From assembly GCF_905397435.1 (NCBI RefSeq), contig NZ_CAJPVI010000016.1:1-64000 (forward strand): a stretch of 64,000 nucleotides of DNA. Reading direction: 5' to 3'. The notes under the pieces were generated by a model. It saw only the letters and a list, made by a program, of their open reading frames with translations, was not told the origin of the DNA and ran no database searches. Shown piece by piece: positions 9,714-19,545 of the stretch (the stretch's first letter is position 1; each line of letters opens with the position of its first letter). The stretch is from Cupriavidus numazuensis. GTDB lineage: Bacteria > Pseudomonadota > Gammaproteobacteria > Burkholderiales > Burkholderiaceae. A program made the position numbers and the translations under genes.

Positions 9714-12700
9714 ATGAACGCCCCACTCGTGCTCGACGCCAAGCTCGCCGCGCAGGACGCCCCTCCGCGCCTGCGTGAAATCCCCTATAACTACACGTCC
9801 TTCTCGGACCGCGAGATTGTCATCCGCCTGCTCGGCGAAGAGGCCTGGCGCATCCTGGACGAACTGCGCAGCGAACGCCGGACCGGCCGTTCGGCACGCA
9901 TGCTGTACGAGGTGCTCGGCGATATCTGGGTCGTGCGCCGCAACCCGTACCTGCAGGACGACCTGCTCGAGAACCCCAAGCGCCGCCAGATGCTGGTGAG
10001 CGCGCTGCACCATCGCCTGGGCGAGATCGAGAAGCGCCGCGCGGCCGACCGTGCCGAGCACGCCGAGCCGGCCGCCGAAGACCGCTCGCACCGCGTGGAG
10101 CAGCTGGTCGTGTTCGCCAAGCAGGCGGTCGAGGACTTCAAGAACGAATTCGCCGCCGCCTACGACCTGCGCAAGCGCGCGCAGCGCGTGCTGGGCCGCG
10201 TCACGCAGAAGGACAACATCAAGTTCGACGGGCTGTCGCGTGTGTCGCACGTGACCGACGCGACCGACTGGCGCGTCGAGTATCCGTTCGTCGTGCTGAC
10301 GCCCGATACCGAGGAAGAGATCGCCGGCCTGGTCAAGGGCTGCTTCGAACTCGGCCTGACCATCATCCCGCGTGGAGGCGGCACCGGCTACACCGGCGGC
10401 GCTGTGCCACTGACGCCGATGAGCGCGGTCATCAACACCGAGAAGCTCGAACAGCTCGGCCCGGTCGAGGAAACCGACCTGCCGGGCGTGTCGCGCAAGG
10501 TCGCGACGATCTTCTCGGGTGCCGGCGTGGTGACGCGCCGCGTCGCCGACGCCGCCGACAAGGCCGGCCTGGTGTTTGCGGTGGACCCGACGTCGATCGA
10601 CGCTTCGTGCATCGGCGGCAACGTAGCCATGAACGCGGGCGGCAAGAAGGCCGTGCTGTGGGGCACGGCGCTGGACAACCTCGCCTGGTGGCGCATGGTC
10701 GATCCGGAAGGCAACTGGCTGGAAGTCACGCGCCTGGACCACAACCTCGGCAAGATCCACGACGTGGCGGTCGCCACGTTCGAACTGAAGTGGTCGGACG
10801 GCAATCGCGCGCCGGGCGAAAAGGTGCTGCGCTCCGAGACGCTCGCGATCCAGGGCCGCGTGTTCCGCAAGGAAGGCCTGGGCAAGGACGTCACCGACAA
10901 GTTCCTGGCGGGCCTGCCGGGCGTGCAGAAGGAAGGCTGCGACGGCATCATCACGAGCGCGCGCTGGATCCTGCACCGCATGCCGAAGCACATCCGCACC
11001 GTGTGCCTGGAGTTCTTCGGCCAGGCCCGCGATGCGATTCCGAGCATCGTCGAGATCAAGGACTACCTCGACGGCGAGTCGAAGAAGCCGGGCGGCGCCA
11101 TCCTGGCCGGCCTGGAGCACCTGGACGAGCGCTACCTGCGCGCGGTTGGCTATGCCACCAAGAGCAAGCGCAACGCGTTCCCGAAGATGGTGCTGATCGG
11201 CGATATCGTCGGCGATGATGAAGACGCCGTGGCGCGCGCCACTTCGGAAGTGATCCGCATGGCCAACGGCAAGAGCGGCGAGGGTTTTATCGCCGTGAGC
11301 CCGGAGGCCCGCAAGAAATTCTGGCTCGACCGTTCGCGTACCGCGGCCATCGCGAAGCACACCAACGCCTTCAAGATCAATGAAGACGTGGTGATCCCGC
11401 TGCCGCGCATGGGCGAGTACACCGACGGCATCGAGCGCATCAATATCGAGCTGTCGATCAAGAACAAGCTCGCGCTGGTCGATGCGCTGGAGGCCTTTTT
11501 CGCGCGCGGCAACCTGCCGCTGGGCCGCAGCGACGACGCCAACGAGATCCCGAGCGCCGAACTGCTCGAAGACCGCGTCCAGCATGCGCTCACGCTGCTG
11601 CGCGAGATCCGCTCGCGCTGGCGCTATCTGCAGGATCATCTCGACACGCCGCTGGCCACCGCCAAGGCTGCGCTGATCGGCCACGGCCTGGGCCTGCTCG
11701 GCCAGGCGTTCGACGCGCGCCTGCAGCAACAGCCGGACGCCAATGTGTTCCATCTGCTGCAGGACCGCACGATCCGCGTGTCCTGGAAGGGCGAAGTGCG
11801 CGCCGAGCTGCGCAAGATCTTCAATGGCGGCGAGTTCAAGCCGATCCTCGACGAAGCGCAGGCGATCCACAAGCAGGTGCTGCGCGGCCGTGTCTTCGTG
11901 GCGCTGCACATGCACGCCGGCGACGGCAACGTGCACACCAACATTCCGGTCAACTCGGACAACTACGACATGCTGCAGGACGCCCACCGCGCGGTGGCCC
12001 GCATCATGGACCTGGCACGTTCGCTCGACGGCGTGATTTCGGGCGAGCACGGCATCGGCATCACCAAGCTCGAATTCCTGACCGAAGAAGAGATCGGCGA
12101 CTTCCGCACCTACAAGCAGAAGGTCGATCCGCAAGGCCGCTTCAACAAGGGCAAGCTGCTGCCGGGCGCCGACCTGCGCAACGCGTACACGCCGTCGTTC
12201 GGCCTGATGGGGCATGAGTCCCTGATCATGCAGCAGAGCGATATCGGCGCGATTGCCGACAGCGTCAAGGACTGCCTGCGCTGCGGCAAGTGCAAGCCGG
12301 TGTGCGCCACGCACGTGCCGCGCGCGAACCTGCTGTACAGCCCGCGCAACAAGATCCTGGCGACCTCGCTGCTGGTCGAGGCCTTCCTGTACGAAGAGCA
12401 GACGCGCCGCGGCGTGTCGATCAAGCACTGGGACGAGTTCTCGGATGTGGCCGACCACTGCACGGTGTGCCACAAGTGCGCGACGCCGTGCCCGGTGAAG
12501 ATCGACTTCGGCGACGTGTCGATGAATATGCGCAACCTGCTGCGCAAGATGGGGCAGAAGAAATTCAACCCCGGCACGGCAGCGTCGATGTTCTTCCTGA
12601 ACGCCACCAACCCCGAGACCATCAACCTGACCCGCAAGGTCATGATCGACTGGGGCTACAAGGCGCAGCGCCTCGGCAACGACGTGCTGAAGAAGTTCGC

Positions 12701-13688
12701 GAAGAAGCAGACCGCGCATCCGCCCGCCACGGTGGGCAAGCCGCCCGTGCGCGAGCAGGTGATCCACTTCATCAACAAGAAGATGCCGGGCAATCTGCCC
12801 AAGAAGACGGCACGCGCGCTGCTCGACATCGAGGACAACGAGATCGTGCCGATCATCCGCGATCCGAAGTTGACCACGCCGGAAACGGAAGCGGTGTTCT
12901 ACTTCCCGGGCTGCGGCTCGGAGCGGCTGTTCTCGCAGGTGGGGCTGGCCACGCAGGCGATGCTGTGGCACGTCGGCGTGCAGACCGTGCTGCCGCCGGG
13001 CTACCTGTGCTGCGGCTATCCGCAGCGCGGCAGCGGCCAGTATGACAAGGCCGAGAAGATCGTGACCGACAACCGCGTGCTGTTCCACCGCGTGGCCAAT
13101 ACGCTGAACTACCTCGACATCAAGACGGTGGTGGTCAGCTGCGGCACATGCTACGACCAGCTCGCCGGGTATGAATTCGAGAAGATCTTCCCCGGCTGCC
13201 GCATCATCGACATCCACGAATATCTGCTCGAGAAGGGCGTGAAGCTGGAAGGCATCACCGGTACGCGCTACATGTACCACGATCCGTGCCACACGCCGAT
13301 CAAGACCATGGATCCGACCAAGCTTGTCAACGAGCTCGTGGGCGGCAATGGTGCGGCCGGCAAGATCGAGAAGAACGACCGCTGCTGCGGCGAATCGGGC
13401 ACGCTGGCCGTGACCCGTCCGGATGTCTCGACGCAGATCCGCTTCCGCAAGGAAGAGGAGATGACCAAGGGCGCGGACAAGCTGCGCGCCGATGGCTTCA
13501 CCGGCGACGTCAAGATCCTGACGAGCTGCCCGTCGTGCCTGCAGGGCTTGTCGCGCTACAACGAAGATGCGTCGGTGCAGGCCGATTACATCGTCGTGGA
13601 GATGGCGAAGCACCTGCTGGGCGAGAACTGGATGCCCGAGTATGTAGCCAAGGCCAACGCCGGCGGCATCGAGCGGGTGCTGGTGTGA
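9714..13688 (+). CDS. Large fused FAD-linked oxidase / Fe-S (GlcD-GlcF-like) oxidoreductase
   Basis: 1324 residues. N-terminal domain (about 1-165) of the kind annotated DUF3683. Then a PCMH-type FAD-binding domain with [15 protein letters not shown] near 222-236, a FAD-oxidase C-terminal domain with [12 protein letters not shown] and GEHGIG (near 725-785), and two 4Fe-4S motifs [11 protein letters not shown] (about 853) and [11 protein letters not shown] (about 916). Last are two cysteine-rich CCG domains ([22 protein letters not shown]). This is the glycolate/D-lactate dehydrogenase layout with GlcD-like and GlcF-like parts in one chain. It probably oxidises a 2-hydroxy acid and passes electrons to quinones; the substrate cannot be told from sequence. 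The HIT gene overlaps its stop. Confidence 0.88.
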   Translation: MNAPLVLDAKLAAQDAPPRLREIPYNYTSFSDREIVIRLLGEEAWRILDELRSERRTGRSARMLYEVLGDIWVVRRNPYLQDDLLENPKRRQMLVSALHHRLGEIEKRRAADRAEHAEPAAEDRSHRVEQLVVFAKQAVEDFKNEFAAAYDLRKRAQRVLGRVTQKDNIKFDGLSRVSHVTDATDWRVEYPFVVLTPDTEEEIAGLVKGCFELGLTIIPRGGGTGYTGGAVPLTPMSAVINTEKLEQLGPVEETDLPGVSRKVATIFSGAGVVTRRVADAADKAGLVFAVDPTSIDASCIGGNVAMNAGGKKAVLWGTALDNLAWWRMVDPEGNWLEVTRLDHNLGKIHDVAVATFELKWSDGNRAPGEKVLRSETLAIQGRVFRKEGLGKDVTDKFLAGLPGVQKEGCDGIITSARWILHRMPKHIRTVCLEFFGQARDAIPSIVEIKDYLDGESKKPGGAILAGLEHLDERYLRAVGYATKSKRNAFPKMVLIGDIVGDDEDAVARATSEVIRMANGKSGEGFIAVSPEARKKFWLDRSRTAAIAKHTNAFKINEDVVIPLPRMGEYTDGIERINIELSIKNKLALVDALEAFFARGNLPLGRSDDANEIPSAELLEDRVQHALTLLREIRSRWRYLQDHLDTPLATAKAALIGHGLGLLGQAFDARLQQQPDANVFHLLQDRTIRVSWKGEVRAELRKIFNGGEFKPILDEAQAIHKQVLRGRVFVALHMHAGDGNVHTNIPVNSDNYDMLQDAHRAVARIMDLARSLDGVISGEHGIGITKLEFLTEEEIGDFRTYKQKVDPQGRFNKGKLLPGADLRNAYTPSFGLMGHESLIMQQSDIGAIADSVKDCLRCGKCKPVCATHVPRANLLYSPRNKILATSLLVEAFLYEEQTRRGVSIKHWDEFSDVADHCTVCHKCATPCPVKIDFGDVSMNMRNLLRKMGQKKFNPGTAASMFFLNATNPETINLTRKVMIDWGYKAQRLGNDVLKKFAKKQTAHPPATVGKPPVREQVIHFINKKMPGNLPKKTARALLDIEDNEIVPIIRDPKLTTPETEAVFYFPGCGSERLFSQVGLATQAMLWHVGVQTVLPPGYLCCGYPQRGSGQYDKAEKIVTDNRVLFHRVANTLNYLDIKTVVVSCGTCYDQLAGYEFEKIFPGCRIIDIHEYLLEKGVKLEGITGTRYMYHDPCHTPIKTMDPTKLVNELVGGNGAAGKIEKNDRCCGESGTLAVTRPDVSTQIRFRKEEEMTKGADKLRADGFTGDVKILTSCPSCLQGLSRYNEDASVQADYIVVEMAKHLLGENWMPEYVAKANAGGIERVLV

Positions 13689-14119
13689 CGCGCGTGCAGG
13701 GCTGCCCCCTGTGCGAAGCCGACGGCGGCGAACTCGTCTGGATGGGTGACCGCGCGCGCGTGATCCTGGTCGAGCACGACCGCTTCCCCGGCTTCTGCCG
13801 CATCGTCTGGAACGACCATGCGGCGGAACTGACCGATCTCGACGAGGCCGACCAGGCCTGGCTGATGCGGCTGGTCGCGCGGGTGGAGCGCCTGGTGCGC
13901 GAAGTCATGACGCCGGACAAGGTCAACCTGGCCGCGTTCGGCAATATGGTGCCGCACCTGCACTGGCACATCATCCCGCGCTATCGCTGGGACACGCATT
14001 TCCCCGAAGCCATCTGGGCCGCGCCGCAGCGCGCCGCGGACCCGGCACGCGTGGCGGAGCTGGCGAGCCGGCTGCCGGCGCTGCGCACGGCACTTTCCGC
14101 ACTGGCGGCCAACAGCTAA
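13685..14119 (+). CDS. HIT family nucleotide-binding protein
   Basis: 144 residues. Histidine-triad protein with the active-site motif HLHWHIIPR (His91, His93, His95). HIT proteins hydrolyse nucleoside phosphoramidates or dinucleoside polyphosphates; the physiological substrate is unknown. The GTG start overlaps the TGA stop of the preceding oxidoreductase, indicating translational coupling. The N-terminal CPLC pair is common in this subfamily and may bind metal. A second GTG three codons later is possible. Confidence 0.9.
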   Translation: MTRVQGCPLCEADGGELVWMGDRARVILVEHDRFPGFCRIVWNDHAAELTDLDEADQAWLMRLVARVERLVREVMTPDKVNLAAFGNMVPHLHWHIIPRYRWDTHFPEAIWAAPQRAADPARVAELASRLPALRTALSALAANS

Positions 14120-14271
14120 GCTACGCGGCGTCAACTGCCTTCCGGCGGTGCGGTGGAACCGCGCCGCGCGGGACGCGTCTGAATCCTGTTGTCGTCGCAA
14201 GGGCCATCGCGGCCGTTGCTGTTTCCAGAAGAACAAGCCCGCCGTAGCGCCGCGGGCGTACCGCAGCCGCT

Positions 14272-16137
14272 ATGTCCACCACACCGACTTCCGTCACCGT
14301 ACCGGGCCCGGCCGTTCCCGCCAAGGCCCTCAAGATCCAGAGCCGGCTGCGCATGGCCGCGACCTGGGCGCTGATCAAGCCCTACTGGAAGTCCGAAGAC
14401 CGCAAGGCGGGGCTGGGCCTGCTGACCCTGGTGGTCGCGCTCAACCTGGGCATCGTCTACATCAACGTGCTGCTCAACGAGTGGAACCGCGTGTTCTACA
14501 ACGCGCTGGAGCAGCGCGACTACGCTTCGTTCAAGGTGTTGCTGCTGCGCTTCTCGTGGATCGCGGCGTTCTTCATCGTGGCCGCGATCTCGCGGCAGTA
14601 CTACACGATGATGCTGCAGATGCGCTGGCGCACCTGGATGACGGGCCAGTTCATGGGCCACTGGATGGGGCACCAGGCGTACTACCGCATCGAGCAGACG
14701 CACACCACCGACAACCCCGACCAGCGGATTGCCGATGATTTGCGCCAGTTCACCGACGGCGCGCTGTCGTTGTCGCTGGGGCTGCTCAATTCCGTGGTGA
14801 CGCTGCTGTCCTTCGTCGGCATCCTGTGGACGGTGTCGGGCCCGATCAGCATTGCGCTGGGCGGCAACGAGTTCGTGATCCCCGGCTATATGGTGTGGTT
14901 TGCCGCCGGCTATGCGGTGATCGGCTCGCTGATCGCGCACCTCGTTGGGCGGCCGCTGATCGGCTTGAACTTCCAGCAGGAACAGTACGAGGCCGATTTC
15001 CGTTTCACGCTGGTGCGCCTGCGCGAGAACAGCGAGCCCGTGGCGCTGTACCGCGGCGAGCCGACCGAGCAGGCCGGGCTGCGCGCGCGCTTCGACCGCA
15101 TCCGTGCGAACTGGAACCAGCTCATGCGCTACACGCGGCGGCTGACGTTCGTGAGTTCGGGCTACGCGCAGTTCGCGATCATCTTCCCGATCCTGGTCGC
15201 GGCGCCGCGCTACTTCGCCGGCAAGATGACGCTGGGCGGTCTGATGCAGACCAGTTCGGCATTCGGGCAGGTGCAGGGCGCGCTGTCGTGGTTCGTCGAC
15301 AGCTACGCAACGCTGGTCGGCTGGAAGGCCGCGGCCAACCGTCTGATCGATTTCCAGGAAGCGATCCGCGTGGCGGAGCGGCAGGACGTCACGCACACCG
15401 GCACGCGCGACATCGAGGTCGAGCATACCGGGAAGCCGCAGGCGGGCATCGACCTCGACGGTCTGGGACTCGCCCTGCCAGTGCGGGCGCAACGCGGCGC
15501 GAACGTCGGCCAGCGTCCGCTGGTGGCGCCGTTCTCGCTCGCTATCGCGCCGGGCGAGCGCTGGCTCGTGAGCGGGCCGTCCGGTTGCGGCAAGAGCGTG
15601 CTGTTCCGGGCGCTGGCCGGGATCTGGCCGTACGGCACCGGCACCGTCACCATGCCGGCCGGCGCCAGCATGCTGTTCCTGCCGCAACGCAGCTACCTGC
15701 CGATCGGTACGCTGGCCGACGCGCTCGCCTATCCGGACGCGGGCACGGCCCATGATGGCGAGGCGCTGCAGGCTGTACTGCGCCAGGCACGGCTGCCGCA
15801 ACTCGTCGACCAGCTCGATGTGTTCGACAACTGGTCGCTGCGGCTGTCGCCGGGCGAGCAGCAACGGCTGGCGTTTGCCCGTGCGCTGCTGCAGAAGCCC
15901 CAGTACCTGTTCCTCGACGAAGCCACCAGCGCGCTCGACGAAGAAACCGAGGGCGCCATGTACCGCCTGATGGTGGAGGCGCTGCCCGACGCGGCGATCA
16001 TCAGCATTGCCCACCGCAGCACTGTGGCGGCCTTCCACGGCCGCCGGCTGCGCTATGTCCTCGAAGACGGTGCCGGCACGCCAGATGGGCAAGGTGGGGT
16101 GCCTGCGGTAAGCTATCGGGTCGTATGCGAGGCGTGA
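14272..16137 (+). CDS. SbmA/BacA-type ABC transporter (fused permease-ATPase)
   Basis: 621 residues. N-terminal ABC_membrane_2/SbmA-like domain (about 40-350) with several transmembrane helices and the conserved LNEWNRVFYNALEQRD segment and EADFRF signature. C-terminal ATPase domain with Walker A GPSGCGKS near 435-442, signature LSPGEQQRLAFARAL and Walker B YLFLDEA near 545-551. This layout resembles the YddA/BacA group that moves peptides, vitamin B12 or very-long-chain acyl groups in other organisms. The substrate is unknown. The 152-base upstream gap is GC-rich with no recognisable gene. Confidence 0.9.
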   Translation: MSTTPTSVTVPGPAVPAKALKIQSRLRMAATWALIKPYWKSEDRKAGLGLLTLVVALNLGIVYINVLLNEWNRVFYNALEQRDYASFKVLLLRFSWIAAFFIVAAISRQYYTMMLQMRWRTWMTGQFMGHWMGHQAYYRIEQTHTTDNPDQRIADDLRQFTDGALSLSLGLLNSVVTLLSFVGILWTVSGPISIALGGNEFVIPGYMVWFAAGYAVIGSLIAHLVGRPLIGLNFQQEQYEADFRFTLVRLRENSEPVALYRGEPTEQAGLRARFDRIRANWNQLMRYTRRLTFVSSGYAQFAIIFPILVAAPRYFAGKMTLGGLMQTSSAFGQVQGALSWFVDSYATLVGWKAAANRLIDFQEAIRVAERQDVTHTGTRDIEVEHTGKPQAGIDLDGLGLALPVRAQRGANVGQRPLVAPFSLAIAPGERWLVSGPSGCGKSVLFRALAGIWPYGTGTVTMPAGASMLFLPQRSYLPIGTLADALAYPDAGTAHDGEALQAVLRQARLPQLVDQLDVFDNWSLRLSPGEQQRLAFARALLQKPQYLFLDEATSALDEETEGAMYRLMVEALPDAAIISIAHRSTVAAFHGRRLRYVLEDGAGTPDGQGGVPAVSYRVVCEA

Positions 16138-16189
16138 CCGCGGACCGCGGCACGCCAACCCACCAGGCGCCCAAGCCGGCGTACCCAAT

Positions 16190-16606
16190 ATGGCAGGCCT
16201 CGAAAAAGATACTCCCCATCCCACCGCGCTGACCGTGCACACGCAGTCGCGCGTGCTCGAAATCGGCTTCGACAACGGGCGCAGCTTCCGGCTGCCGTTC
16301 GAGTTGCTGCGCGTGTATTCGCCGTCGGCCGAAGTGCAGGGCCACGGCCCCGGCCAGGAAGTGCTGCAGACCGGCAAGCGCGAAGTCGGCATTGCCGCCG
16401 TGGAGCCCGTGGGCAACTACGCGATCCAGATCAGCTTCTCGGACGGCCACGATACCGGCATCTATTCGTGGGAGCTGCTGTACCGCCTTGGCGACCAGCA
16501 GGATGCGCTCTGGGCTGACTACCTGAAGCGCCTGGAAGCTGCCGGCGCCGACCGCGACACGCCCATGGCGGCGGCGGGCGGTCATGGCTGCGGCCATCAC
16601 CACTGA
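16190..16606 (+). CDS. DUF971 domain protein with His-rich C-terminus
   Basis: 138 residues. DUF971 (gamma-butyrobetaine-hydroxylase-like N-terminal fold) spans about residues 10-120, including the core FDNGRSFRLPFELLRVYSPS and the SFSDGHDTGIYSWELLY strand. The end GGHGCGHHH is a plausible metal-binding tail. DUF971 proteins have been linked to iron-sulfur assembly, but the role here is not established. It lies 30 bases before ubiE and is probably co-transcribed with it. Confidence 0.85.
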   Translation: MAGLEKDTPHPTALTVHTQSRVLEIGFDNGRSFRLPFELLRVYSPSAEVQGHGPGQEVLQTGKREVGIAAVEPVGNYAIQISFSDGHDTGIYSWELLYRLGDQQDALWADYLKRLEAAGADRDTPMAAAGGHGCGHHH

Positions 16607-16636
16607 TCTGTACCCTCTGTACCTGGAGTCCGAGAT

Positions 16637-17368
16637 ATGAGCGAAACCCACTTCGGGTTCGAGAAGGTCGACGAATCGGATAAGGCCGGCAAGGTTGCCG
16701 GCGTGTTCCATTCGGTCGCCAGCAAGTATGACGTGATGAACGACCTGATGTCGGGCGGCATGCACCGGCTGTGGAAAATGTTCACCATCGCCCAGGCCAA
16801 CGTGCGGCCCGGCCACAAGGTGCTGGACATCGCCGGCGGCACGGGCGACCTGGCCAAGGCGTTCGCGAAGCAGGCCGGCCCGACCGGGCAGGTCTGGCTG
16901 ACCGACATCAACGAGTCGATGCTGCGCGTGGGCCGCGACCGCCTGCTCGACAAGGGCATCGTTACGCCGGTGGCCCTGTGCGACGCCGAGCACATTCCGT
17001 TCCCGGACAACTACTTCGATCTGGTCACGGTGGCGTTCGGGCTGCGCAACATGACCCACAAGGACGCCGCGCTGGCCGAGATGCGCCGCGTGGTGAAGCC
17101 GGGCGGCAAGGTCATGGTGCTGGAGTTCTCCAAGGTGTGGAAGCCGCTGGAAAAGGCCTACGATGTGTATTCCTTCCAGGTGCTACCGTGGCTGGGGCAA
17201 AAGGTGGCGGGGGATGCCGCGAGCTATCGTTATCTGGCAGAATCGATCAGAATGCATCCGGATCAGACTTCACTTGTACGCTTGATGGAACAAGTTGGGC
17301 TGGAGAAGGTCGAATACTTCAATCTGACGGCCGGAGTAGTGGCGCTCCACGTCGGGCGCAAATATTAA
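16637..17368 (+). CDS. ubiE: Ubiquinone/menaquinone C-methyltransferase UbiE
   Basis: 243 residues, normal length. SAM-dependent C-methyltransferase of ubiquinone synthesis (2-polyprenyl-6-methoxy-1,4-benzoquinol methylase). Motifs seen: [20 protein letters not shown], the SAM-binding [13 protein letters not shown], and [20 protein letters not shown]. The start is preceded by GGAG at suitable spacing. It heads a run of quinone-related genes that continues with ubiJ and ubiB after the Tim44-domain gene. Confidence 0.97.
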   Translation: MSETHFGFEKVDESDKAGKVAGVFHSVASKYDVMNDLMSGGMHRLWKMFTIAQANVRPGHKVLDIAGGTGDLAKAFAKQAGPTGQVWLTDINESMLRVGRDRLLDKGIVTPVALCDAEHIPFPDNYFDLVTVAFGLRNMTHKDAALAEMRRVVKPGGKVMVLEFSKVWKPLEKAYDVYSFQVLPWLGQKVAGDAASYRYLAESIRMHPDQTSLVRLMEQVGLEKVEYFNLTAGVVALHVGRKY

Positions 17369-17440
17369 ATCGCCATTCCTGGCTTGAATTCTGGCGGCTC
17401 AGCCTGAATTTAAGCGGAAACTGACAGGGGATCACTGAAT

Positions 17441-18430
17441 ATGTCATCACTTCGCGGAAAATTCCTGGTGGGGTCGCTAATTGCCGCGATCGCGTTGGGC
17501 GTGGCGCTGGACGCCAATGCCAAGCGCATGGGCAGTTCGCGCAGCATCGGGAAGCAATCGTCCAATGTGACGCAGCAGCGCCAGCAGGCGCCTGCACAGC
17601 AGACGCCGTCGCAGCAGCCGGCTCAGCAACCTGCGCAGCAGGCCGCACCGGCTACCGCCGGCGCAGCAGGCGCGGCGGCCGCCGCAGCGACGCCCAAGCG
17701 CAATTGGGCCGGCATCCTGGGCGGCATTGCCGCTGGCGTGGGTATTGCTGCGCTGCTGTCGCACTTTGGCCTGGCCGGCGCAGCGGCCAGCTTCCTGTCC
17801 AACCTGATCCTGATCGCGCTGGTCGCGTTCGTGGCAATCTGGCTGATCCGCAAGTTCCGTGGCGGCAGCCAGCGCACCCAGCAGCCGGCTTACGCCGGTG
17901 CCGGCAATGCGGGCGGCATGGGTGGCCTCGGCAAGAGCGCCGAGCCGATGCTGCGCGAACAGACGCCTTCGCCGGCGCCGGCCAGCAATCCGGTGATGCC
18001 GGCCGCCGGCGCGGCCGCGGTCGCTGCCGATGCGGTGGCCCAGCAGCCCTGGGGCGTGCCTGCCGACTTCGACACCGAAGCATTCCTGCGCAACGCCAAG
18101 GTGCACTTCGTGCGCCTGCAGGCGGCCTGGGACGCCGGCAATCTTGACGATATCCGCGAGTTCACCACGCCGGAAATGTTCGCCGAGATCAAGATGGACC
18201 TGGCCGAGCGCGGTGCGGAAGTCAACAAGACCGACGTGGTCACGCTTGAAGGGCAGATGCTCGGCATCGAGTCCTCGCCGACCCAGCACCTGGCCAGCGT
18301 GCGCTTCTCGGGCATGATCCGCGAGCGCGCCGGCGAAGCGGCGCAGCCGTTTGCCGAGGTCTGGAACCTGGCCAAGCCGGTTTCCGGCACGGGTGGCTGG
18401 CTGCTGGCGGGTATCCAGCAAGAATCCTGA
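17441..18430 (+). CDS. Tim44-like domain membrane protein
   Basis: 329 residues. An N-terminal signal/anchor (residues 1-27, ending DANAK) is followed by a Gln/Ala/Pro-rich linker. A glycine/alanine hydrophobic segment (NWAGILGGIAAGVGIAALLS) and a second transmembrane stretch (NLILIALVAFVAIWLIRKF) come next. The C-terminal Tim44/TIM21-fold domain (about 205-325) begins FDTEAFLRNAKVHFVRLQ. Bacterial Tim44-like proteins are membrane proteins of unclear role. Its place between ubiE and ubiJ is common in beta-proteobacteria and suggests a link to the quinone or envelope machinery, but this is inference. Confidence 0.9.
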   Translation: MSSLRGKFLVGSLIAAIALGVALDANAKRMGSSRSIGKQSSNVTQQRQQAPAQQTPSQQPAQQPAQQAAPATAGAAGAAAAAATPKRNWAGILGGIAAGVGIAALLSHFGLAGAAASFLSNLILIALVAFVAIWLIRKFRGGSQRTQQPAYAGAGNAGGMGGLGKSAEPMLREQTPSPAPASNPVMPAAGAAAVAADAVAQQPWGVPADFDTEAFLRNAKVHFVRLQAAWDAGNLDDIREFTTPEMFAEIKMDLAERGAEVNKTDVVTLEGQMLGIESSPTQHLASVRFSGMIRERAGEAAQPFAEVWNLAKPVSGTGGWLLAGIQQES

Positions 18431-18482
18431 GTGTCGTCTGTGCCCCATGGCGGTGACGCTGCCGGGGAGTAGCTTAGAATGG

Positions 18483-18506
18483 AGGCCCGCGCGAAGGCGC
18501 GGGCCT
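18483..18506 (+). terminator. Hairpin downstream of the Tim44 gene
   Basis: Perfect 10-bp stem aggcccgcgc/gcgcgggcct with loop gaag, 53 bases after the Tim44 gene stop. There is no clean T-run after it, so termination strength is uncertain. A nearly identical hairpin lies at 18708-18729. Confidence 0.5.
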
Positions 18507-18542
18507 CAGATTGCTGACAAAGCTGGTGTACCAGATTGTTCG

Positions 18543-18670
18543 CTCCCCTCTCCCGCTTGCGGGAGAGGGGTTGGGGGAGAGGGCAGGCGCGTGGCAAGCA
18601 CCGTGACGCCTCACTTCGTGGCAACTCCTGCCCTCTCCCCCGCCCCTCTCCCATAAATGGGAGAGGGGAG
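18543..18670. repeat. 128-base dispersed CT/GA-rich hairpin repeat (copy 1)
   Basis: Begins ctcccctctcccgcttgcgg and ends in a hairpin of ctcccctctccca / tgggagaggggag around taaa. Copies lie at 40355-40482 (128 bases, very similar) and 45186-45312 (variant), and a single-hairpin remnant at 34637-34668. All four are intergenic. The ends are hairpins joined by a conserved middle containing ggcaagcacc. This is REP/BIME-like in layout; a transposase (RAYT) was not seen in the window. Confidence 0.85.
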
Positions 18671-18707
18671 ACAACATTCGCAGCTTTTGACTTTGTCAGC
18701 AGCCTCG

Positions 18708-18733
18708 GGCCCGCGCGAAAGCGCGGGCCTTTT
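18708..18733 (+). terminator. Rho-independent terminator-like hairpin before ubiJ
   Basis: 9-bp stem ggcccgcgc/gcgcgggcc with loop gaaa, followed by tttt. Stem and loop nearly repeat the hairpin at 18483-18506; the two flank the 128-base repeat. Confidence 0.65.
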
Positions 18734-18802
18734 CCGTTTGGAGGCGGCGCGTGGCCCTGTGCGACGCCTGCCTGTCCAGCCGTGCGCCGCACGCCCATTG
18801 CC

Positions 18803-19471
18803 ATGAACCCTCTGCCTTCCGCCCTGGCCGCTCCCGCCGTTGCCGCGCTGAACCACCTGCTCGAACAGGAGCCCTGGGCCCGCAGCCAACTCGTGCCGTT
18901 TGCCGGCCGCGTGATCCGCTTCGACGCCGCCGCGTTCGCGCTGTCGCTGCGGGTGACCGAAGACGGCACGACGGAGCTGGCACCGGCCGCCGAGGCACCG
19001 GCGGTGTCGCTGCTGGTGCCGTTGCAGCAATGGCCGCTCGTGGCCGCCGATGTGGCGGACGGCGGCCAGCCTGCGGCGATGCGCCATGTGCGCCTGGAGG
19101 GCGATGCCGAGCTGGCCAACACTGTGTCCATGCTCGCGCGTAACCTGCGCTGGGACGCGGCCGAGGACCTGTCGCGCGCGTTCCGCGGCATCCTCGGCGG
19201 GCCGGTCAGCGACAGCCTGGCCCAGCGCATGGTCGATGGCGCGCGCCAGGTCCATGAGCAGGCCACGCGTGTGGGCCGCACGCTTGTGGAGAACGTGACC
19301 GAATACCTGCTGGACGAAAATCCGACGCTGGTGCGCCACGTGGCATTGGAGGATTTCAGTTCGGACGTGGGCCGCGTGCGTGATGACCTGGCCCGCCTCG
19401 AGAAACGCCTGGAGCGGCTCGAACGCACCCGTTCCGCCGGGCCGGTGGCCTTGCCGTCCGCCCATCGCTGA
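18803..19471 (+). CDS. ubiJ: Ubiquinone biosynthesis accessory factor UbiJ (SCP2 domain)
   Basis: 222 residues. The N-terminal SCP2 sterol-carrier-like fold (about 15-120) is followed by a helical C-terminus ending in a coiled coil ([23 protein letters not shown]). UbiJ binds ubiquinone intermediates and scaffolds the aerobic Ubi complex. The start [16 protein letters not shown] is typical; the longer open frame upstream runs through the dispersed repeat and is not coding. Adjacency to ubiB supports the call. Confidence 0.9.
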   Translation: MNPLPSALAAPAVAALNHLLEQEPWARSQLVPFAGRVIRFDAAAFALSLRVTEDGTTELAPAAEAPAVSLLVPLQQWPLVAADVADGGQPAAMRHVRLEGDAELANTVSMLARNLRWDAAEDLSRAFRGILGGPVSDSLAQRMVDGARQVHEQATRVGRTLVENVTEYLLDENPTLVRHVALEDFSSDVGRVRDDLARLEKRLERLERTRSAGPVALPSAHR

Positions 19472-19545
19472 TTGCGCCGCCGCATGACACCCTCTTTCGC
19501 AGCTGCCCGCGCCGCGCAGCACCACCGTTCCCTGAATACCGCCGC

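Noticed and set aside
9588-13613. 1341-codon open frame on the minus strand opposite the FAD/Fe-S oxidoreductase
   Set aside because: It mirrors the real gene in a GC-rich codon pattern, has runs of Arg/His/Ala/Asp without domains, and lacks a ribosome site. The plus-strand protein has clear motifs throughout.
14131-16416. 761-codon minus-strand frame across the SbmA-like ABC gene
   Set aside because: Antisense shadow; low-complexity composition with no family motifs, while the plus strand has complete Walker and signature motifs.
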